Shown: positions 44,752 through 54,656 of the stretch, piece after piece
Layout: each line of letters opens with the position of its first letter
Numbering within the stretch: the stretch's first letter is position 1
Assembly: GCF_947497935.1 (NCBI RefSeq)
Contig: NZ_CANMIO010000004.1
Coordinates: 186,001 to 250,000 of the forward strand
Source of the DNA: an uncultured Shewanella sp.
GTDB lineage: Bacteria > Pseudomonadota > Gammaproteobacteria > Enterobacterales > Shewanellaceae
Length of the DNA: 64,000 nucleotides
Direction of reading: 5' to 3'
Notes under the pieces: model-generated
Told to the model about the DNA's origin: nothing
The model's database searches: none
The model's input: only the letters and a program-made list of their open reading frames with translations
Made by a program: the position numbers and the translations under genes

Positions 44752-45027
44752 ATGAGCCAAGAATTTCATATTACCAGCCTAGTGGTGCATGCCGCACCCC
44801 ATGCTGTAGCTGAGATTAACAACAGGATCTCAGCACTGTCAGGCACCGAAATCCATGCCGTTACTGACGAAGGTAAGTTTGTGGTCACCGTTGAAGGTGA
44901 CACCCAACGCGCCATTCTCGATAGCGTAGAAGCAATTAACGCCCTAGAAGGCGTGCTTAATAGCAGTCTTATTTATCATCAAGTCGATCCAGTAGAAAAA
45001 AAGAGTGAGGAACACCATGAGCATTAG
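44752..45027 (+). CDS. napD: NapA chaperone NapD
   Basis: A 91-residue ferredoxin-fold chaperone that binds the twin-arginine signal of NapA and delays export until the molybdenum cofactor is inserted. Recognised from [22 protein letters not shown] and the conserved [24 protein letters not shown]. The ATG at 44752 has AAGG eight bases ahead. An in-frame ATG 12 codons earlier lies in the leader and lacks one. Its last 11 bases overlap napA. The C-terminus ends in a His/Glu-rich tail. Confidence 0.93.
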   Translation: MSQEFHITSLVVHAAPHAVAEINNRISALSGTEIHAVTDEGKFVVTVEGDTQRAILDSVEAINALEGVLNSSLIYHQVDPVEKKSEEHHEH

Positions 45028-47497
45028 CCGTCGCGAGTTTCTAAAAGCCAACGCTGCCGTTGCCGCTGCAACAGCCGTAGGCGCGACTCTGCCAGTTAAG
45101 ATAGTTGAAGCTGCAGAGCAAAAAGATAGCATCAAGTGGGACAAAGCACCTTGTCGTTTTTGTGGCGTAGGTTGTAGTGTTCTAGTGGGCACAGACAATG
45201 GCAAAGTAGTCGCCACCAAAGGTGACCCTGAAAGCCCTGTGAACAAAGGCCTTAACTGTATTAAAGGCTACTTCCTTTCTAAAATCATGTACGGTAAGGA
45301 TCGTCTAACCACACCGCTACTTCGCATGAAAGACGGTCAATACGATAAAGAAGGTGAATTTACCCCAATCAGCTGGGATAGCGCTTTCGACATCATGGCT
45401 GACAAGTGGAAAAACACACTTAAAACCAAAGGCCCTACTGCCGTTGGTATGTTTGGTTCTGGCCAGTGGACCGTTTGGGAAGGTTACGCCGCTTCTAAAC
45501 TGCACAAAGCCGGTTTCTTAACCAACAACATCGACCCGAATGCACGCCACTGTATGGCTTCAGCGGTTGTTGGCTTTATGCGTACCTTTGGTATTGATGA
45601 GCCAATGGGTTGTTACGATGACTTAGAAGCAGCAGACCAATTCGTGCTTTGGGGCGCCAACATGGCTGAGATGCACCCAATCCTTTGGGCACGTCTATCA
45701 GATCGCCGTCTAAGCAGCCCAACAAGCCGCGTACATGTACTTTCGACTTTCGAAAACCGTAGCTTCGACTTAGCTGACAACGCGATGGTATTCCGTCCAC
45801 AGTCAGATCTTGTGATCCTTAACTACATTGCTAACTACATCATTCAAAACGATGCAGTAAACAAAGACTTCGTGAACAAGCACACCACCTTTGCATTGGG
45901 TACTGACGATATCGGTTACGGTCTACGTCCAGATCATCCGCTTGAAAAGAAAGCCAAGAACCCTGGTAACGGTAAGTTCGCACCAATCAGCTTTGACGAG
46001 TACGCTAAATTCGTAAGCACTTACACGCTTGAATACGCAGCTGAAATGAGTGGTGTTGAACCAGAAAAGCTAGAGCTAATGGCGAAAGCTTACGCCGATC
46101 CAAACGTGAAGATGATGAGCTTGTGGACCATGGGTATTAACCAACACACCCGTGGTGTGTGGGCTAACAACATGCTTTATAACATCCACTTGCTAACCGG
46201 TAAGATTGCCACTCCTGGTAACAGCCCGTTCTCACTAACAGGTCAACCTTCAGCATGTGGTACTGCACGTGAAGTGGGTACATTCGCGCACCGTCTGCCA
46301 GCAGACATGGTGGTGATGAATCCTAAGCACCGTGAAATTACTGAAAAGTTATGGCAAGTACCACAAGGCACGATTCCGCCAAAGCCTGGTTTCCACGCAG
46401 TACTACAGAGCCGTATGCTTAAAGATGGCAAGCTGAACTGTTACTGGACCATGTGTACCAACAACATGCAAGCTGGCCCGAACATTAACGACGAAATGTA
46501 CCCAGGTTTCCGTAACCCAGAAAACTTCATAGTGGTGTCTGATCCATACCCAACAGTGACAGCAATGGCAGCCGACTTGATTCTACCAACAGCAATGTGG
46601 GTAGAAAAAGAAGGGGCTTACGGTAACGCAGAGCGTCGTACCCACATGTGGCACCAGCAAGTTAAAGCACCTGAAGGCGCTAAGTCTGACTTGTGGCAGC
46701 TAATGGAGTTCTCTAAGCGCTTTAAGGTATCTGAAGTATGGCCTGCTGAGCTGATTGCTAAGCAACCTGAACTTGCTGATAAAACCCTATTTGACGTGCT
46801 TTACGCCAACGGCGTAGTGAACAAGTTCCCTGCGAGCGAGTGTAAGGGCGAGTACAACGACGAGTCTGATGCATTTGGTTTCTACGTTCAAAAAGGTCTA
46901 TTCGAAGAATATGCCCAGTTTGGTCGTGGCCACGCTCACGATTTAGCAGCTTTCGATGCTTACCATGAGTCTCGCGGTCTACGTTGGCCGGTAGTTGATG
47001 GTAAAGAAACCCTACGTCGTTTCTCTAAGGGTGACCCTTATGTGAAAGGTGATAAGGAATTCGACTTCTACGGTAAGCCAGACGGTAAAGCGGTTATTTT
47101 CGCCCTACCATATGAGCCAGCAGCTGAAGAGCCGAATGAAGAATACGATATCTGGTTATCAACTGGTCGTGTACTTGAGCATTGGCATACAGGTTCAATG
47201 ACCGCTCGTGTACCTGAGCTTTATCGCGCTTACCCAGATGCACAAATCTTTATGCACCCAGAAGACGCTAAAGCCCGTGGCCTTAAACGTGGTGATGAAG
47301 TCATCGTAGCTTCACCTCGCGGCGAAGTGAAAACCCGTGTTGAAACTAAAGGCCGTAACAAGCCGCCAAGAGGCGTGGCGTTTATGCCATTCTTCGATGC
47401 GCGCCAGCTGGTCAACAAGTTAATACTTGATGCGACTGATCCTTTGTCAAAAGAGACAGACTTCAAGAAGTGTCCAGTTAAAGTGATGAAAGCGTAA
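45017..47497 (+). CDS. napA: Periplasmic nitrate reductase catalytic subunit
   Basis: An 826-residue molybdoenzyme that reduces nitrate to nitrite in the periplasm. The twin-arginine signal is [17 protein letters not shown]. Next come the [4Fe-4S] ligands CRFCGVGC...GLNC (about residues 42-77), the Mo-coordinating Cys in [18 protein letters not shown], and the MGD-binding sections [32 protein letters not shown] and [17 protein letters not shown]. The start [10 protein letters not shown] is preferred over a frame beginning four codons earlier. It is followed by napGHB with no napC, so electrons come through NapGH or a tetrahaem quinol dehydrogenase such as CymA. Confidence 0.97.
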   Translation: MSISRREFLKANAAVAAATAVGATLPVKIVEAAEQKDSIKWDKAPCRFCGVGCSVLVGTDNGKVVATKGDPESPVNKGLNCIKGYFLSKIMYGKDRLTTPLLRMKDGQYDKEGEFTPISWDSAFDIMADKWKNTLKTKGPTAVGMFGSGQWTVWEGYAASKLHKAGFLTNNIDPNARHCMASAVVGFMRTFGIDEPMGCYDDLEAADQFVLWGANMAEMHPILWARLSDRRLSSPTSRVHVLSTFENRSFDLADNAMVFRPQSDLVILNYIANYIIQNDAVNKDFVNKHTTFALGTDDIGYGLRPDHPLEKKAKNPGNGKFAPISFDEYAKFVSTYTLEYAAEMSGVEPEKLELMAKAYADPNVKMMSLWTMGINQHTRGVWANNMLYNIHLLTGKIATPGNSPFSLTGQPSACGTAREVGTFAHRLPADMVVMNPKHREITEKLWQVPQGTIPPKPGFHAVLQSRMLKDGKLNCYWTMCTNNMQAGPNINDEMYPGFRNPENFIVVSDPYPTVTAMAADLILPTAMWVEKEGAYGNAERRTHMWHQQVKAPEGAKSDLWQLMEFSKRFKVSEVWPAELIAKQPELADKTLFDVLYANGVVNKFPASECKGEYNDESDAFGFYVQKGLFEEYAQFGRGHAHDLAAFDAYHESRGLRWPVVDGKETLRRFSKGDPYVKGDKEFDFYGKPDGKAVIFALPYEPAAEEPNEEYDIWLSTGRVLEHWHTGSMTARVPELYRAYPDAQIFMHPEDAKARGLKRGDEVIVASPRGEVKTRVETKGRNKPPRGVAFMPFFDARQLVNKLILDATDPLSKETDFKKCPVKVMKA

Positions 47498-47557
47498 GCT
47501 TTTCACTAATAAATTTAACTTTAATCGCTTGAGCAAAAGCGGAGAAAACTAACGCAA

Positions 47558-48292
47558 ATGAGTACGGTCAATCACAGTAAGTTCGCATCTAAAGGCGTCA
47601 ATCGCCGCCAGTTTTTAGCCACATCGGCAAAAGCAGGCTGTGCGATGGGCTTGCTAGGAATGGGATTAACGGCAGTTGCTAAGCAATCTAGTCAGTTAGA
47701 CCCGCTCGCGATTCGACCGCCAGGCGCATTAAGTGAAAACGATTTTCTCTCGGCCTGTGTACGCTGCGGTTTATGTGTAGATGCTTGCCCTTACGACACC
47801 CTAAAACTGGCTCGCTGGTTTGAAGGTGTGCCAACGGGCACGCCCTACTTTACTGCGCGCACTATCCCTTGTGAGATGTGTGAAGATATCCCTTGTGTTA
47901 AAGCTTGCCCATCGGGCTCGCTCGATCACGCTTTAACGGATATTGAAGACTCTAAGATGGGTGTTGCGGTCTTAATAGACGAGAAAAATTGCCTTAACTT
48001 TAAAGGGCTACGTTGCGATGTTTGTTACCGGGTTTGCCCGCTAATCGACGACGCTATCACCCTTGAAATGCAGCACAATGAACGCAGTGGTCATCACGCT
48101 ATGTTTTTACCTACGGTCAACAGCGATAGCTGCACGGGCTGCGGTAAATGTGAACATGCCTGCGTGCTTGAACAAGCTGCGATAAAAGTGCTACCGCCTC
48201 ATATTGCTGTTGGCAAAGCTGCTGCACACGATACTTATATCAACACTGAAGAGACCACGCTTGAGATGTTAAACAAGGGGCTTGAGTTATGA
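47558..48292 (+). CDS. napG: Ferredoxin-type protein NapG
   Basis: A 244-residue exported iron-sulfur protein carrying electrons from menaquinol or ubiquinol via NapH to NapB/NapA. A twin-arginine-type signal ([13 protein letters not shown]) is followed by four [4Fe-4S] motifs: [35 protein letters not shown] and [12 protein letters not shown]. It overlaps napH by four bases. Confidence 0.95.
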   Translation: MSTVNHSKFASKGVNRRQFLATSAKAGCAMGLLGMGLTAVAKQSSQLDPLAIRPPGALSENDFLSACVRCGLCVDACPYDTLKLARWFEGVPTGTPYFTARTIPCEMCEDIPCVKACPSGSLDHALTDIEDSKMGVAVLIDEKNCLNFKGLRCDVCYRVCPLIDDAITLEMQHNERSGHHAMFLPTVNSDSCTGCGKCEHACVLEQAAIKVLPPHIAVGKAAAHDTYINTEETTLEMLNKGLEL

Positions 48293-49197
48293 GCCAAACA
48301 CTAAAGCAAAAACCGACAACACATGGCTTTGCTAACGCGGCAGTGAAAGAGCTAGGCTGGTGGCGCGCCCACAAGTTCTTGTTCTTACGCCGTGTAAGCC
48401 AAGTCAGTGTCTTTGCCATGTTTGCCTTTAGCCCTTTTATCGCAACGTGGGCTGGCGTTTGGTTACTTAAAGGTAACCTTTCTGCCAGCGAACTCTTCGG
48501 CGTTGTGCCTTTGTCTGATCCTCTTGCCACTTTGCAGGTGTTGATGACAGGCCATTTACCCGAGTTAAGCCTAATACTAGGTGCCGTTATTATTGCGCTG
48601 TTTTACGCAGTATTAGGTGGCCGAGTATTTTGTAGCTGGGTCTGCCCCGTGAACATGGTGACAGACTTAGCGAGTTGGTTACGCCGTAAGATGAACTTGC
48701 CTCGCACCTCAGAGATGCCAAGAAACTTACGTTATTACCTACTTGCGCTCGTACTGCTATTGCCTGTAGTGACCGGCCTTACAGTATGGGAATGGGTTAA
48801 CCCTGTTCCTGTATTGTACCGCGCGGCACTATTTGGCGCTGGCAGCGGTTTATGGATTTTGGCCGCTATCTTCTTACTGGATCTGTTTATCAGTGAGCGA
48901 GCATGGTGCGGACACTTGTGCCCAACGGGTGCACTCTTTGGCCTTTTCGGCAAAGTCAGTCCGGTAAAAGTATCAGCCGTAAATGCAAAAGATTGCGATA
49001 ACTGTATGGATTGCTTCGTTGTATGCCCAGAAAGACAGGTATTAAAACCTGCACTCAAAGGCAAGCAACCTATGATAACCGACAGTGATTGCACTCAATG
49101 CGGCCGTTGTATCGACGTTTGTGCTCAACGCGTTTTCCAGTTTAAAAATCGAAAGAATCAAAATCGAATTGCCCTAAAGGCGGAGAACAACCAATGA
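48289..49197 (+). CDS. napH: Quinol dehydrogenase membrane subunit NapH
   Basis: A 302-residue inner membrane ferredoxin-type protein with four to five spans ([70 protein letters not shown]). Two CxxxCP motifs ([10 protein letters not shown] and [12 protein letters not shown]) are visible, and two C-terminal cytoplasmic [4Fe-4S] clusters ([23 protein letters not shown]). It forms the quinol-oxidising NapGH complex. It overlaps both napG and napB by four bases. Confidence 0.95.
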   Translation: MSQTLKQKPTTHGFANAAVKELGWWRAHKFLFLRRVSQVSVFAMFAFSPFIATWAGVWLLKGNLSASELFGVVPLSDPLATLQVLMTGHLPELSLILGAVIIALFYAVLGGRVFCSWVCPVNMVTDLASWLRRKMNLPRTSEMPRNLRYYLLALVLLLPVVTGLTVWEWVNPVPVLYRAALFGAGSGLWILAAIFLLDLFISERAWCGHLCPTGALFGLFGKVSPVKVSAVNAKDCDNCMDCFVVCPERQVLKPALKGKQPMITDSDCTQCGRCIDVCAQRVFQFKNRKNQNRIALKAENNQ

Positions 49198-49619
49198 AAA
49201 AAGTACTCACCTTAGCTGCGCTAGTGATGGCGCTTAGTGCTTGCTCTGGTCAGCAAGCAAATACTCAAGCAGAGCCTGTGAACATCAGCTCATTGGGTAA
49301 GTCTGAAATCACCGATATTCGTGCAGCCGATCCGGCGCCGCTTTATCCAAAGCGCGGTAAGTCTATCGAGCGTACCTTCGTACACCAGCCACCGATGATC
49401 CCGCACAAAGCCGATTATCCAATCACGCTGAAGAAGAATGGCTGTATTAGCTGTCATAGCCCAGCTAAAGCCAAGCGTATGAAGGCAACTGCCGTTGACC
49501 CATCGCATATGTTGGCAGATGGCAAGCTAAACAACGAGTACTACAACTGTACTCAGTGCCACACGCCACAAGCTGAGAATAAGCAGCAGCTAGTCGAAAA
49601 CGACTTCTCTGTTCAGTAA
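49194..49619 (+). CDS. napB: Dihaem cytochrome c NapB
   Basis: A 141-residue small subunit that passes electrons to NapA. Two CxxCH haem motifs, CISCH near residue 83 and CTQCH near 120, plus His ligands in PPMIPHKADYP and DPSHML, are as expected. The N-terminus [19 protein letters not shown] has a lipobox-like LSAC, so this NapB may be lipid-anchored, unlike the usual soluble form. It closes the napDAGHB operon, with a strong terminator 25 bases later. Confidence 0.95.
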   Translation: MKKVLTLAALVMALSACSGQQANTQAEPVNISSLGKSEITDIRAADPAPLYPKRGKSIERTFVHQPPMIPHKADYPITLKKNGCISCHSPAKAKRMKATAVDPSHMLADGKLNNEYYNCTQCHTPQAENKQQLVENDFSVQ

Positions 49620-49643
49620 GCTTTAGCTAGCTTTAAGCCATTA

Positions 49644-49672
49644 AAAACCACCTCATTGAGGTGGTTTTTTTA
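49644..49672 (+). terminator. Intrinsic terminator after napB
   Basis: Stem AAAACCACCTCA/TGAGGTGGTTTT (tight loop) followed by a run of T. It lies 25 bases after the napB stop. Confidence 0.9.
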
Positions 49673-49698
49673 TGTGCCATCTCTTATTAGCAATCGCT

Positions 49699-49912
49699 TT
49701 ATTCTAGGGGCTCTAACATCCCTTCGCGGGCCGGGACAACCAATACATTGCTGCGGATACGGCTTAATATCGATTCCGCCATATTACCGACCACAAAGGC
49801 GTACAGGCCTTGACGCTGCACCGCACCAAGTACGACTAGAAGCCGCACTTTATGCTTACAGGCTAAGTGATAAATCAATACACAACTCCGCTTCCCCTAC
49901 AGTAATTTACTT
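49699..49912 (-). pseudogene. Decayed C-terminal fragment of a universal stress protein gene
   Basis: The minus strand encodes a C-terminal piece closely matching the intact usp gene next door: LVVLGAVQRQGLYAF, VVGNMAESILSRIRSNVL and VVPAREGMLEPLE with stop at 49699-49701. Further upstream ITVGEAELCI matches ITVGEPDLCI of the intact gene, but a four-base insertion near 49868 shifts the frame and no start exists. Homology ends about ten bases before the stop of the intact gene. This is a tandem paralogue reduced to about 70 codons by deletion, or a partial duplication. Confidence 0.85.
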
Positions 49913-49921
49913 CTAAAGTAT

Positions 49922-50800
49922 CTACTCTAGAGGCTGTAATAGCCCCTCTCGTGCAGGCACTATCAGTACATTGCTGCGAATTCGGTTAAGTATCGACTCT
50001 GCCATATTACCAACAACAAACGCGTAAATACCTTGACGCTGAACCGCGCCAAGCACCAAGTAACGCACCTTATGCTTACAGGCTAATTGATAAATACACA
50101 GATCCGGTTCGCCCACGGTAATATGGATGCATTTAGGACCAATATTGAGCTCATCAAACAATGCTTGATACTTTTCCCGAGCTTGCCTGATCATCCCATG
50201 AGTGTCGACGATCTCCATATCGTGGATCACCTGAGGTAGTCGAATGACAAATGCAAGATGTAGCTCGCAGTTTGTCGCTTCCGCCAAAGCAACGGCCTGA
50301 CGAATGACTGCATGATTTAATTGCTGCTTTAAGGTTTTTTTACTATCCAGATCCAACGCCATCATAACGGTATTACTTTTATGCACAGGATTGTCTGTTA
50401 GCAGCATTAGCGGCACACGAGTATGGCGAATGAGGTTCCAATCCACAGGAAGATAATGCTCGGCGTGATGCACGGCTTTAACGATAAGATCAAAACCATG
50501 ACGTTTGGAATGATGGCAAGCATGTTCAAACAAGTCTTTACTCCAAACACTATGTATTGGGATATCAGGCTCGTCAATACTGTCTAAGATCTGCTGTATT
50601 TTTCCCGTCCGTTGCTTCATCACATGTTTTTGTGCGACAGCAACGAACTTAGGGTTGTAATACTCTGCATCACCAAAATACTCAAAGCTATAAGCAAAGA
50701 TCTCAGCTTGTTTATCGAGTGTTCTTGCAAGCTCGACACCCGCTGCAATAGCATCGATATGAGCCTCTTCTCGTTGAGAAATAATAAATACTTTATTCAT
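49922..50800 (-). CDS. Two-domain universal stress protein (UspE-like)
   Basis: A 292-residue cytosolic protein with two tandem Usp folds. The first starts KVFIISQREEAHIDAIAAGVELA; the second at about residue 148 (NTVMMALDLDSKKTLKQQLN) and ends with the nucleotide-binding type segment LVLGAVQRQGIYAFVVGNMAESIL then VPAREG. The classic ATP-binding G-2x-G-9x-G(S/T) is changed, as in UspE-type proteins that do not bind ATP tightly. It is slightly shorter than E. coli UspE (316). A broken copy of its C-terminus lies directly downstream. Role in stress or energy-limited survival is inferred from family. Confidence 0.85.
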   Translation of the reverse strand: MNKVFIISQREEAHIDAIAAGVELARTLDKQAEIFAYSFEYFGDAEYYNPKFVAVAQKHVMKQRTGKIQQILDSIDEPDIPIHSVWSKDLFEHACHHSKRHGFDLIVKAVHHAEHYLPVDWNLIRHTRVPLMLLTDNPVHKSNTVMMALDLDSKKTLKQQLNHAVIRQAVALAEATNCELHLAFVIRLPQVIHDMEIVDTHGMIRQAREKYQALFDELNIGPKCIHITVGEPDLCIYQLACKHKVRYLVLGAVQRQGIYAFVVGNMAESILNRIRSNVLIVPAREGLLQPLE

Positions 50801-50904
50801 CGCAACCTCCGCTTACTACTCCCTAATATTAGCTTAGACAAATTCCTCTATAAATGCCGTTAATCAACGCCACTTATGATCCGGATCAAAATGCTATGGA
50901 TAAC

Positions 50905-50932
50905 AAAAAAGCCATCTTTCGATGGCTTTTTT
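50905..50932. terminator. Bidirectional terminator between usp and the lipoprotein gene
   Basis: Stem AAAAAAGCCATC/GATGGCTTTTTT with a TTTC loop. It serves the minus-strand lipoprotein gene, whose stop is 24 bases away. Confidence 0.88.
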
Positions 50933-50955
50933 ACGGTGGAAATCATTAGACTAAA

Positions 50956-52038
50956 TTAAATCTCACAACCTAACGCCTCAAAGTCAGCCTGTCTCATATA
51001 CTCAGTGGTGGGCAGATACTCCCCCATGATGACGTATTCATCTCCAGGTACCGAAGTGTTCTGAATCGCCTCGGCAAAGTCCGCTTTCGGAAGCATATTA
51101 CGCACAATGAGCAATGCTTCATTAAGTTTATTCTCCCCACCCTCAACTCGACCGAAACCATCTCCCTGCTCGGTCCATGGTAGGTAGTTATAACCACACT
51201 CGGCATTGGCATAGTAATTCACCTTCCGCTCAGGCTCGCCATCACAATTACCTAAGAAGTTACACTGAATACCGAATGCGCCATTATAAGCAGCCCGCCA
51301 AACCGCTGGATTTTTAGCTGGGTCGAATGCAGGGTTTAGACGGATCTTGCCGTAAGTTTCTTTGGGGACGAGTGGAATAGCGAGGTTATCACTATCAACT
51401 TGCAGAGCATCACAAGCTTGCTGGCCATACAGTTGCTCACCAGATGATAGAGTCAGCTCTACTGCTGGCAGTTCAACACCGCCTTGCTCATCTTGGCCTT
51501 CATCGTTAACGTAAATTCGATAAATCAGTACCGCCTTATTGCCCTGATCGGCGTAATCAAACAAGGTGTTACTTGGCAGTTCGCCTGCTGGCTGCCCTTG
51601 AGCAACTGCAAGAGTAAACTCTCTTAGCAGCTTCTGGCGCTCCGCACCTTGAATATAGGGATTAAACGACCCGTCATCTGCAACAATATCTTTATCAGTT
51701 ATCGCCGTTGCTGGTGAGGTGTCTGCTCGGTAGCTATTGAGTGATATATAGCGCGCATAAGGGTATTCGCCATGCAGGGTTAAGCTGGCACCTTCTGGCA
51801 GGATATAACCCGCGTGCCAGTAATTAGCGCCCGTATCGGGGTAGGCAAAGTTACGTTCAGGATGGTCGATGTTATAGGGGCCGACCCAGAAACAGGCGCT
51901 GGGCTCAATTTGCTTACCCAAAGGCTCTTGCACTGAATCGGAGTTACACCCCACAAGGGCAATCATCGACAAACAAGATGCCAACGTAAGCAGGGATTTT
52001 TTTAAATCGCTTCGAGAGGTCAACGAGTAATGATTCAT
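50956..52038 (-). CDS. Putative lipoprotein of unknown family
   Basis: A 360-residue lipoprotein: MNHYSLTSRSDLKKSLLTLA leads to a lipobox at MIALVGC (Cys about 31). The ATG at 52038 has AAGGA six bases ahead; a frame open 25 codons upstream has no ribosome site. The mature protein shows blocks such as ACFWVGPYNIDHPERNFAYP, YARYISLNSYRADTSPATAITD, and a Cys-rich stretch CNFLGNCDG with AECGYNYLPW that may form disulfides. I do not recognise a characterised domain. It is divergent from an AraC-type regulator that may control it. Confidence 0.72.
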   Translation of the reverse strand: MNHYSLTSRSDLKKSLLTLASCLSMIALVGCNSDSVQEPLGKQIEPSACFWVGPYNIDHPERNFAYPDTGANYWHAGYILPEGASLTLHGEYPYARYISLNSYRADTSPATAITDKDIVADDGSFNPYIQGAERQKLLREFTLAVAQGQPAGELPSNTLFDYADQGNKAVLIYRIYVNDEGQDEQGGVELPAVELTLSSGEQLYGQQACDALQVDSDNLAIPLVPKETYGKIRLNPAFDPAKNPAVWRAAYNGAFGIQCNFLGNCDGEPERKVNYYANAECGYNYLPWTEQGDGFGRVEGGENKLNEALLIVRNMLPKADFAEAIQNTSVPGDEYVIMGEYLPTTEYMRQADFEALGCEI

Positions 52039-52204
52039 TATTATTCCTTTTCTTATATACCCGACAAAATGCCTTATATCCACAACCCTATTCACATGAT
52101 TACGAAGACTCATTTTCTATGTAGGATAAAGATTGAGCTTATTGGGCGTTATTTGTAACCTAAACCAAGATGTGGCGGATTAATGGTCGGCGAGAGACAG
52201 CTTT

Positions 52205-53266
52205 ATGACTTTAACGGACAGTAACAAGTTAACCGATGAGCCTACGACGATTGCCTCTTGGGCTTTAGCCGTATGCCGCACAATCGATGCGGCTGGCATC
52301 GATAGCCAAAAAATACTCGATGAGATCGGTATAGACAAATCTATATTGCAGGATCCGAATGCTAGATTACCCACACAGCAAATGACGCAGCTATGGCGGC
52401 GTGCGGTAACGATTACCACAGACGAAGCCATCGGCTTAAAAGTGGCCAACTTTGTACAGCCCACCAGCTTCAACGCCTTAAGCTTTTCACTGCTTGTCAG
52501 CGAATCTTTGGCCGATGCCTGGAGTCGGGTAAAGCGTTATCACAGCATTATTAGTAACGTACTCGAGATGGATGTTGAACACGGGTCACAAGAATCTGCA
52601 TTATGCTTTAATAAACTCCCAGGGAAACACTATGCAGATGAAGCCATAGATGCCTTTATGGCGACGAGCTATTTAATGCCACTACAGGTTAGTAATGGTC
52701 AGATTAAGCCTACGAGATTAGTGCTAGAGCGCCGACAACCTTTTAACCCTAAACCTTTTGAGCAGTTATTTAACTGTCCAATCAACTACGCAGCCAATGG
52801 CAACAAAATCTATTATTCCAACCAAGATATACAGCTGCCTTTCCCATCGGCTAATAAAGAGCTCGCCCTAAAAAACGATGAAGCAATTCAAAGCTACTTC
52901 CAGACTTTATCTCAACCTGCGTTTAGCAAGAAAGTTTCCGAAGAGATTGCCATTGCTATGACATTAGGTAATCCAGACCGAGATACAATCGCCAAAACAT
53001 TTCATATGAGTAGCAGTAACTTACAACGTAAGCTGCGGGAGGAAGGCACATCCTTTAGCGAGCAAGTCGAACTGTTCAGAAAAGATTTGGCACAGAAGTA
53101 CCTGTCGTGTCCGCAACTCTCAATGCTAGAGATCTCGTTTCGATTAGGCTTTAAAGATCCCAGTAACTTTACCCGAGCATTTAAACGTTGGTATGGTGTA
53201 TCACCGCTACAATATCGACAGCGAAACGGCTCAAAACAATCTTTGCCAAACGATAACAAACACTAA
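52205..53266 (+). CDS. AraC-type transcriptional regulator (arabinose-binding domain type)
   Basis: A 353-residue regulator. Residues 1-210 resemble the Arabinose_bd (PF12625-type) sensor domain of OruR/ArgR-like AraC proteins (IDAAGIDSQKILDEIGIDKS, QMTQLWRRAV, EAIGLKVANFVQPTSFNALSFSL). Residues about 255-345 are the AraC HTH pair: DTIAKTFHMSSSNLQRKLREEG and LEISFRLGFKDPSNFTRAFKRWYGVSP, with the conserved YR-type end. It is divergent from the lipoprotein gene with 166 bases between starts. This pattern often marks a regulator and its target, here unproven. Confidence 0.88.
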   Translation: MTLTDSNKLTDEPTTIASWALAVCRTIDAAGIDSQKILDEIGIDKSILQDPNARLPTQQMTQLWRRAVTITTDEAIGLKVANFVQPTSFNALSFSLLVSESLADAWSRVKRYHSIISNVLEMDVEHGSQESALCFNKLPGKHYADEAIDAFMATSYLMPLQVSNGQIKPTRLVLERRQPFNPKPFEQLFNCPINYAANGNKIYYSNQDIQLPFPSANKELALKNDEAIQSYFQTLSQPAFSKKVSEEIAIAMTLGNPDRDTIAKTFHMSSSNLQRKLREEGTSFSEQVELFRKDLAQKYLSCPQLSMLEISFRLGFKDPSNFTRAFKRWYGVSPLQYRQRNGSKQSLPNDNKH

Positions 53267-53368
53267 ATTTCAATAGATTAAACTACTTTTATCGGTGCAA
53301 TGTCACTTGCTATAGTCCAATTTTCAGGTAACGTTAGAGCAATATCAATTGACATAAGAAGCGCCGCT

Positions 53369-53629
53369 ATGAAGTCAGGTAAGCATGATGCACAACTACT
53401 GAAACTCGCGATGGAAATTGGTGTAGGCTACGCCAAGAAGAGAGGCTTTGCTGATTTTGGCCAAGGGATCTCACCCAAAGACAAGGTCGAATGTATCTAT
53501 CGTTTGTTGGTGCAAGATAACCTTATTCAAGCACTCCCCAAAGATAAAGAAGATGGCCCCAACATGAAGCACAAGTTAGTGCTGTGGATCAGCCGCCAAT
53601 TACCCCCTGAGCACGAACTGCTCAACTAA
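53369..53629 (+). CDS. DUF5062 small protein
   Basis: An 86-residue soluble protein. The start MKSGKHDAQLLKLAMEIGVG at 53369 is preferred over a frame opening 23 codons earlier because DUF5062 proteins of Vibrio and Shewanella are about this length and begin with such a helix. Conserved blocks are YAKKRGFADFGQGI, KVECIYRLLVQDNLIQALPKDKED and MKHKLVLWISRQLPPEH. No known function or partner. Confidence 0.75.
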   Translation: MKSGKHDAQLLKLAMEIGVGYAKKRGFADFGQGISPKDKVECIYRLLVQDNLIQALPKDKEDGPNMKHKLVLWISRQLPPEHELLN

Positions 53630-53655
53630 ATCAATTACAACTGCAAATAAGATAG

Positions 53656-53694
53656 AAGCTAATGAACTCGCTTAAATGCTATGTTCATTAGCTT
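53656..53694. terminator. Inverted repeat between converging genes
   Basis: Stem AAGCTAATGAAC/GTTCATTAGCTT with a 15-base loop, placed between the DUF5062 gene (plus) and the SPOR lipoprotein gene (minus). T runs are short on both sides, so it is probably a weak bidirectional terminator. Confidence 0.6.
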
Positions 53695-53738
53695 ACGTTA
53701 TTAGCCAAGCTTGCTCTCACTAGACCTCTTTTTTCAAA

Positions 53739-54599
53739 CTAACCACTATAAAGGTTAATACCTTTACTCGTTGCCACAATACACTCTAAGCCGCTTTGCT
53801 TCATACTCGTGCAGGCTGACAATGCTTGTTGACGCTGGTTAAACTGACCGACTTTGATGCGATAATATGTTTTGCCTTTAACAAACACTCGCTCGTACCT
53901 CGGTACGTAGTGGCCTAATTGCGCGCCAAAGCGGCTATGTAGCTCAAACCAAGTAGGCTCTATTCGTGAAAATTTATCCACTGATGATAACTGCAAAGCA
54001 TAGTCGCCTTTCACCAGTATGGCTTTGGGTGCTGACCTCGCATTATTCGCATACTTCAAGACCTTTGCATTGACCTCGACAGGCTGCTCAGGCGCACCTG
54101 GGTAGGCTGAGGCATAGGTTTTCTGAGCTAAAGGCTCTGGCAGCTTGATGTCATTAGTGAGCTCTTCAGCTATTTGTAATTTAAGCTCTGGCTCAATAGG
54201 TTGCTCAACAGAAGTATTTTCAATGTTTCTACTTTCGGCACTTTTTTGTGTATCACGTTTTGTATTAGCAGCCGTAATCGATTCAGGTGCAACTGTAGTT
54301 TTAGGTGCTTGTTGAGCTTGGTTACCACCTGCAAGCATAGTTAACTGCTCTACTAGTAACTTAAGATCACCTTCGATGACAATGAGTCGTGACAAACCAG
54401 CCTTCATTTGGTGCCACTCTGCAAGCTCTAGCTCTAATTGCTCAATTTTGTCTTTGAGCTGTTTCTGCTCTGCAATACGTTGCTTTTCAAGCGCGATATC
54501 AGCCTGATTAGCACAGCCAGTTAAGCTCATAATGGCAACAAGCAAAGTCGCTGTTATACAGCGAGCTCGATAGTTCACTACATTCATTTTAAAACTCAT
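53739..54599 (-). CDS. SPOR-domain lipoprotein of the usher cluster
   Basis: A protein of about 286 residues. A lipobox at MSLTGC follows a hydrophobic stretch (ITATLLVAIMSL). Next comes a coiled coil at about 35-90 whose part AEWHQMKAGLSRLIVIEGDL resembles its counterpart in the SPOR gene at 60095-60799. A low-complexity linker rich in Thr, Gln and Glu follows, then a C-terminal SPOR domain (about 205-285: YALQLSSVDKFSRIEPTW then YYRIKVGQFNQRQQALSACT). SPOR domains bind glycan strands lacking stem peptides. The start is uncertain between 54605 (GTG), 54599 and 54587. It is the last gene of the cluster, 57 bases after the usher gene. Confidence 0.8.
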   Translation of the reverse strand: MSFKMNVVNYRARCITATLLVAIMSLTGCANQADIALEKQRIAEQKQLKDKIEQLELELAEWHQMKAGLSRLIVIEGDLKLLVEQLTMLAGGNQAQQAPKTTVAPESITAANTKRDTQKSAESRNIENTSVEQPIEPELKLQIAEELTNDIKLPEPLAQKTYASAYPGAPEQPVEVNAKVLKYANNARSAPKAILVKGDYALQLSSVDKFSRIEPTWFELHSRFGAQLGHYVPRYERVFVKGKTYYRIKVGQFNQRQQALSACTSMKQSGLECIVATSKGINLYSG

Positions 54600-54656
54600 T
54601 TCCACAAGACTGTCTCTGAAAAGTAATACGATTAAAATGGAAAAAGCGTAAGTTTG

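Noticed and set aside
49656..49916. Plus-strand 86-codon frame
   Set aside because: It overlaps the usp pseudogene fragment, whose minus-strand translation matches the neighbouring intact protein.
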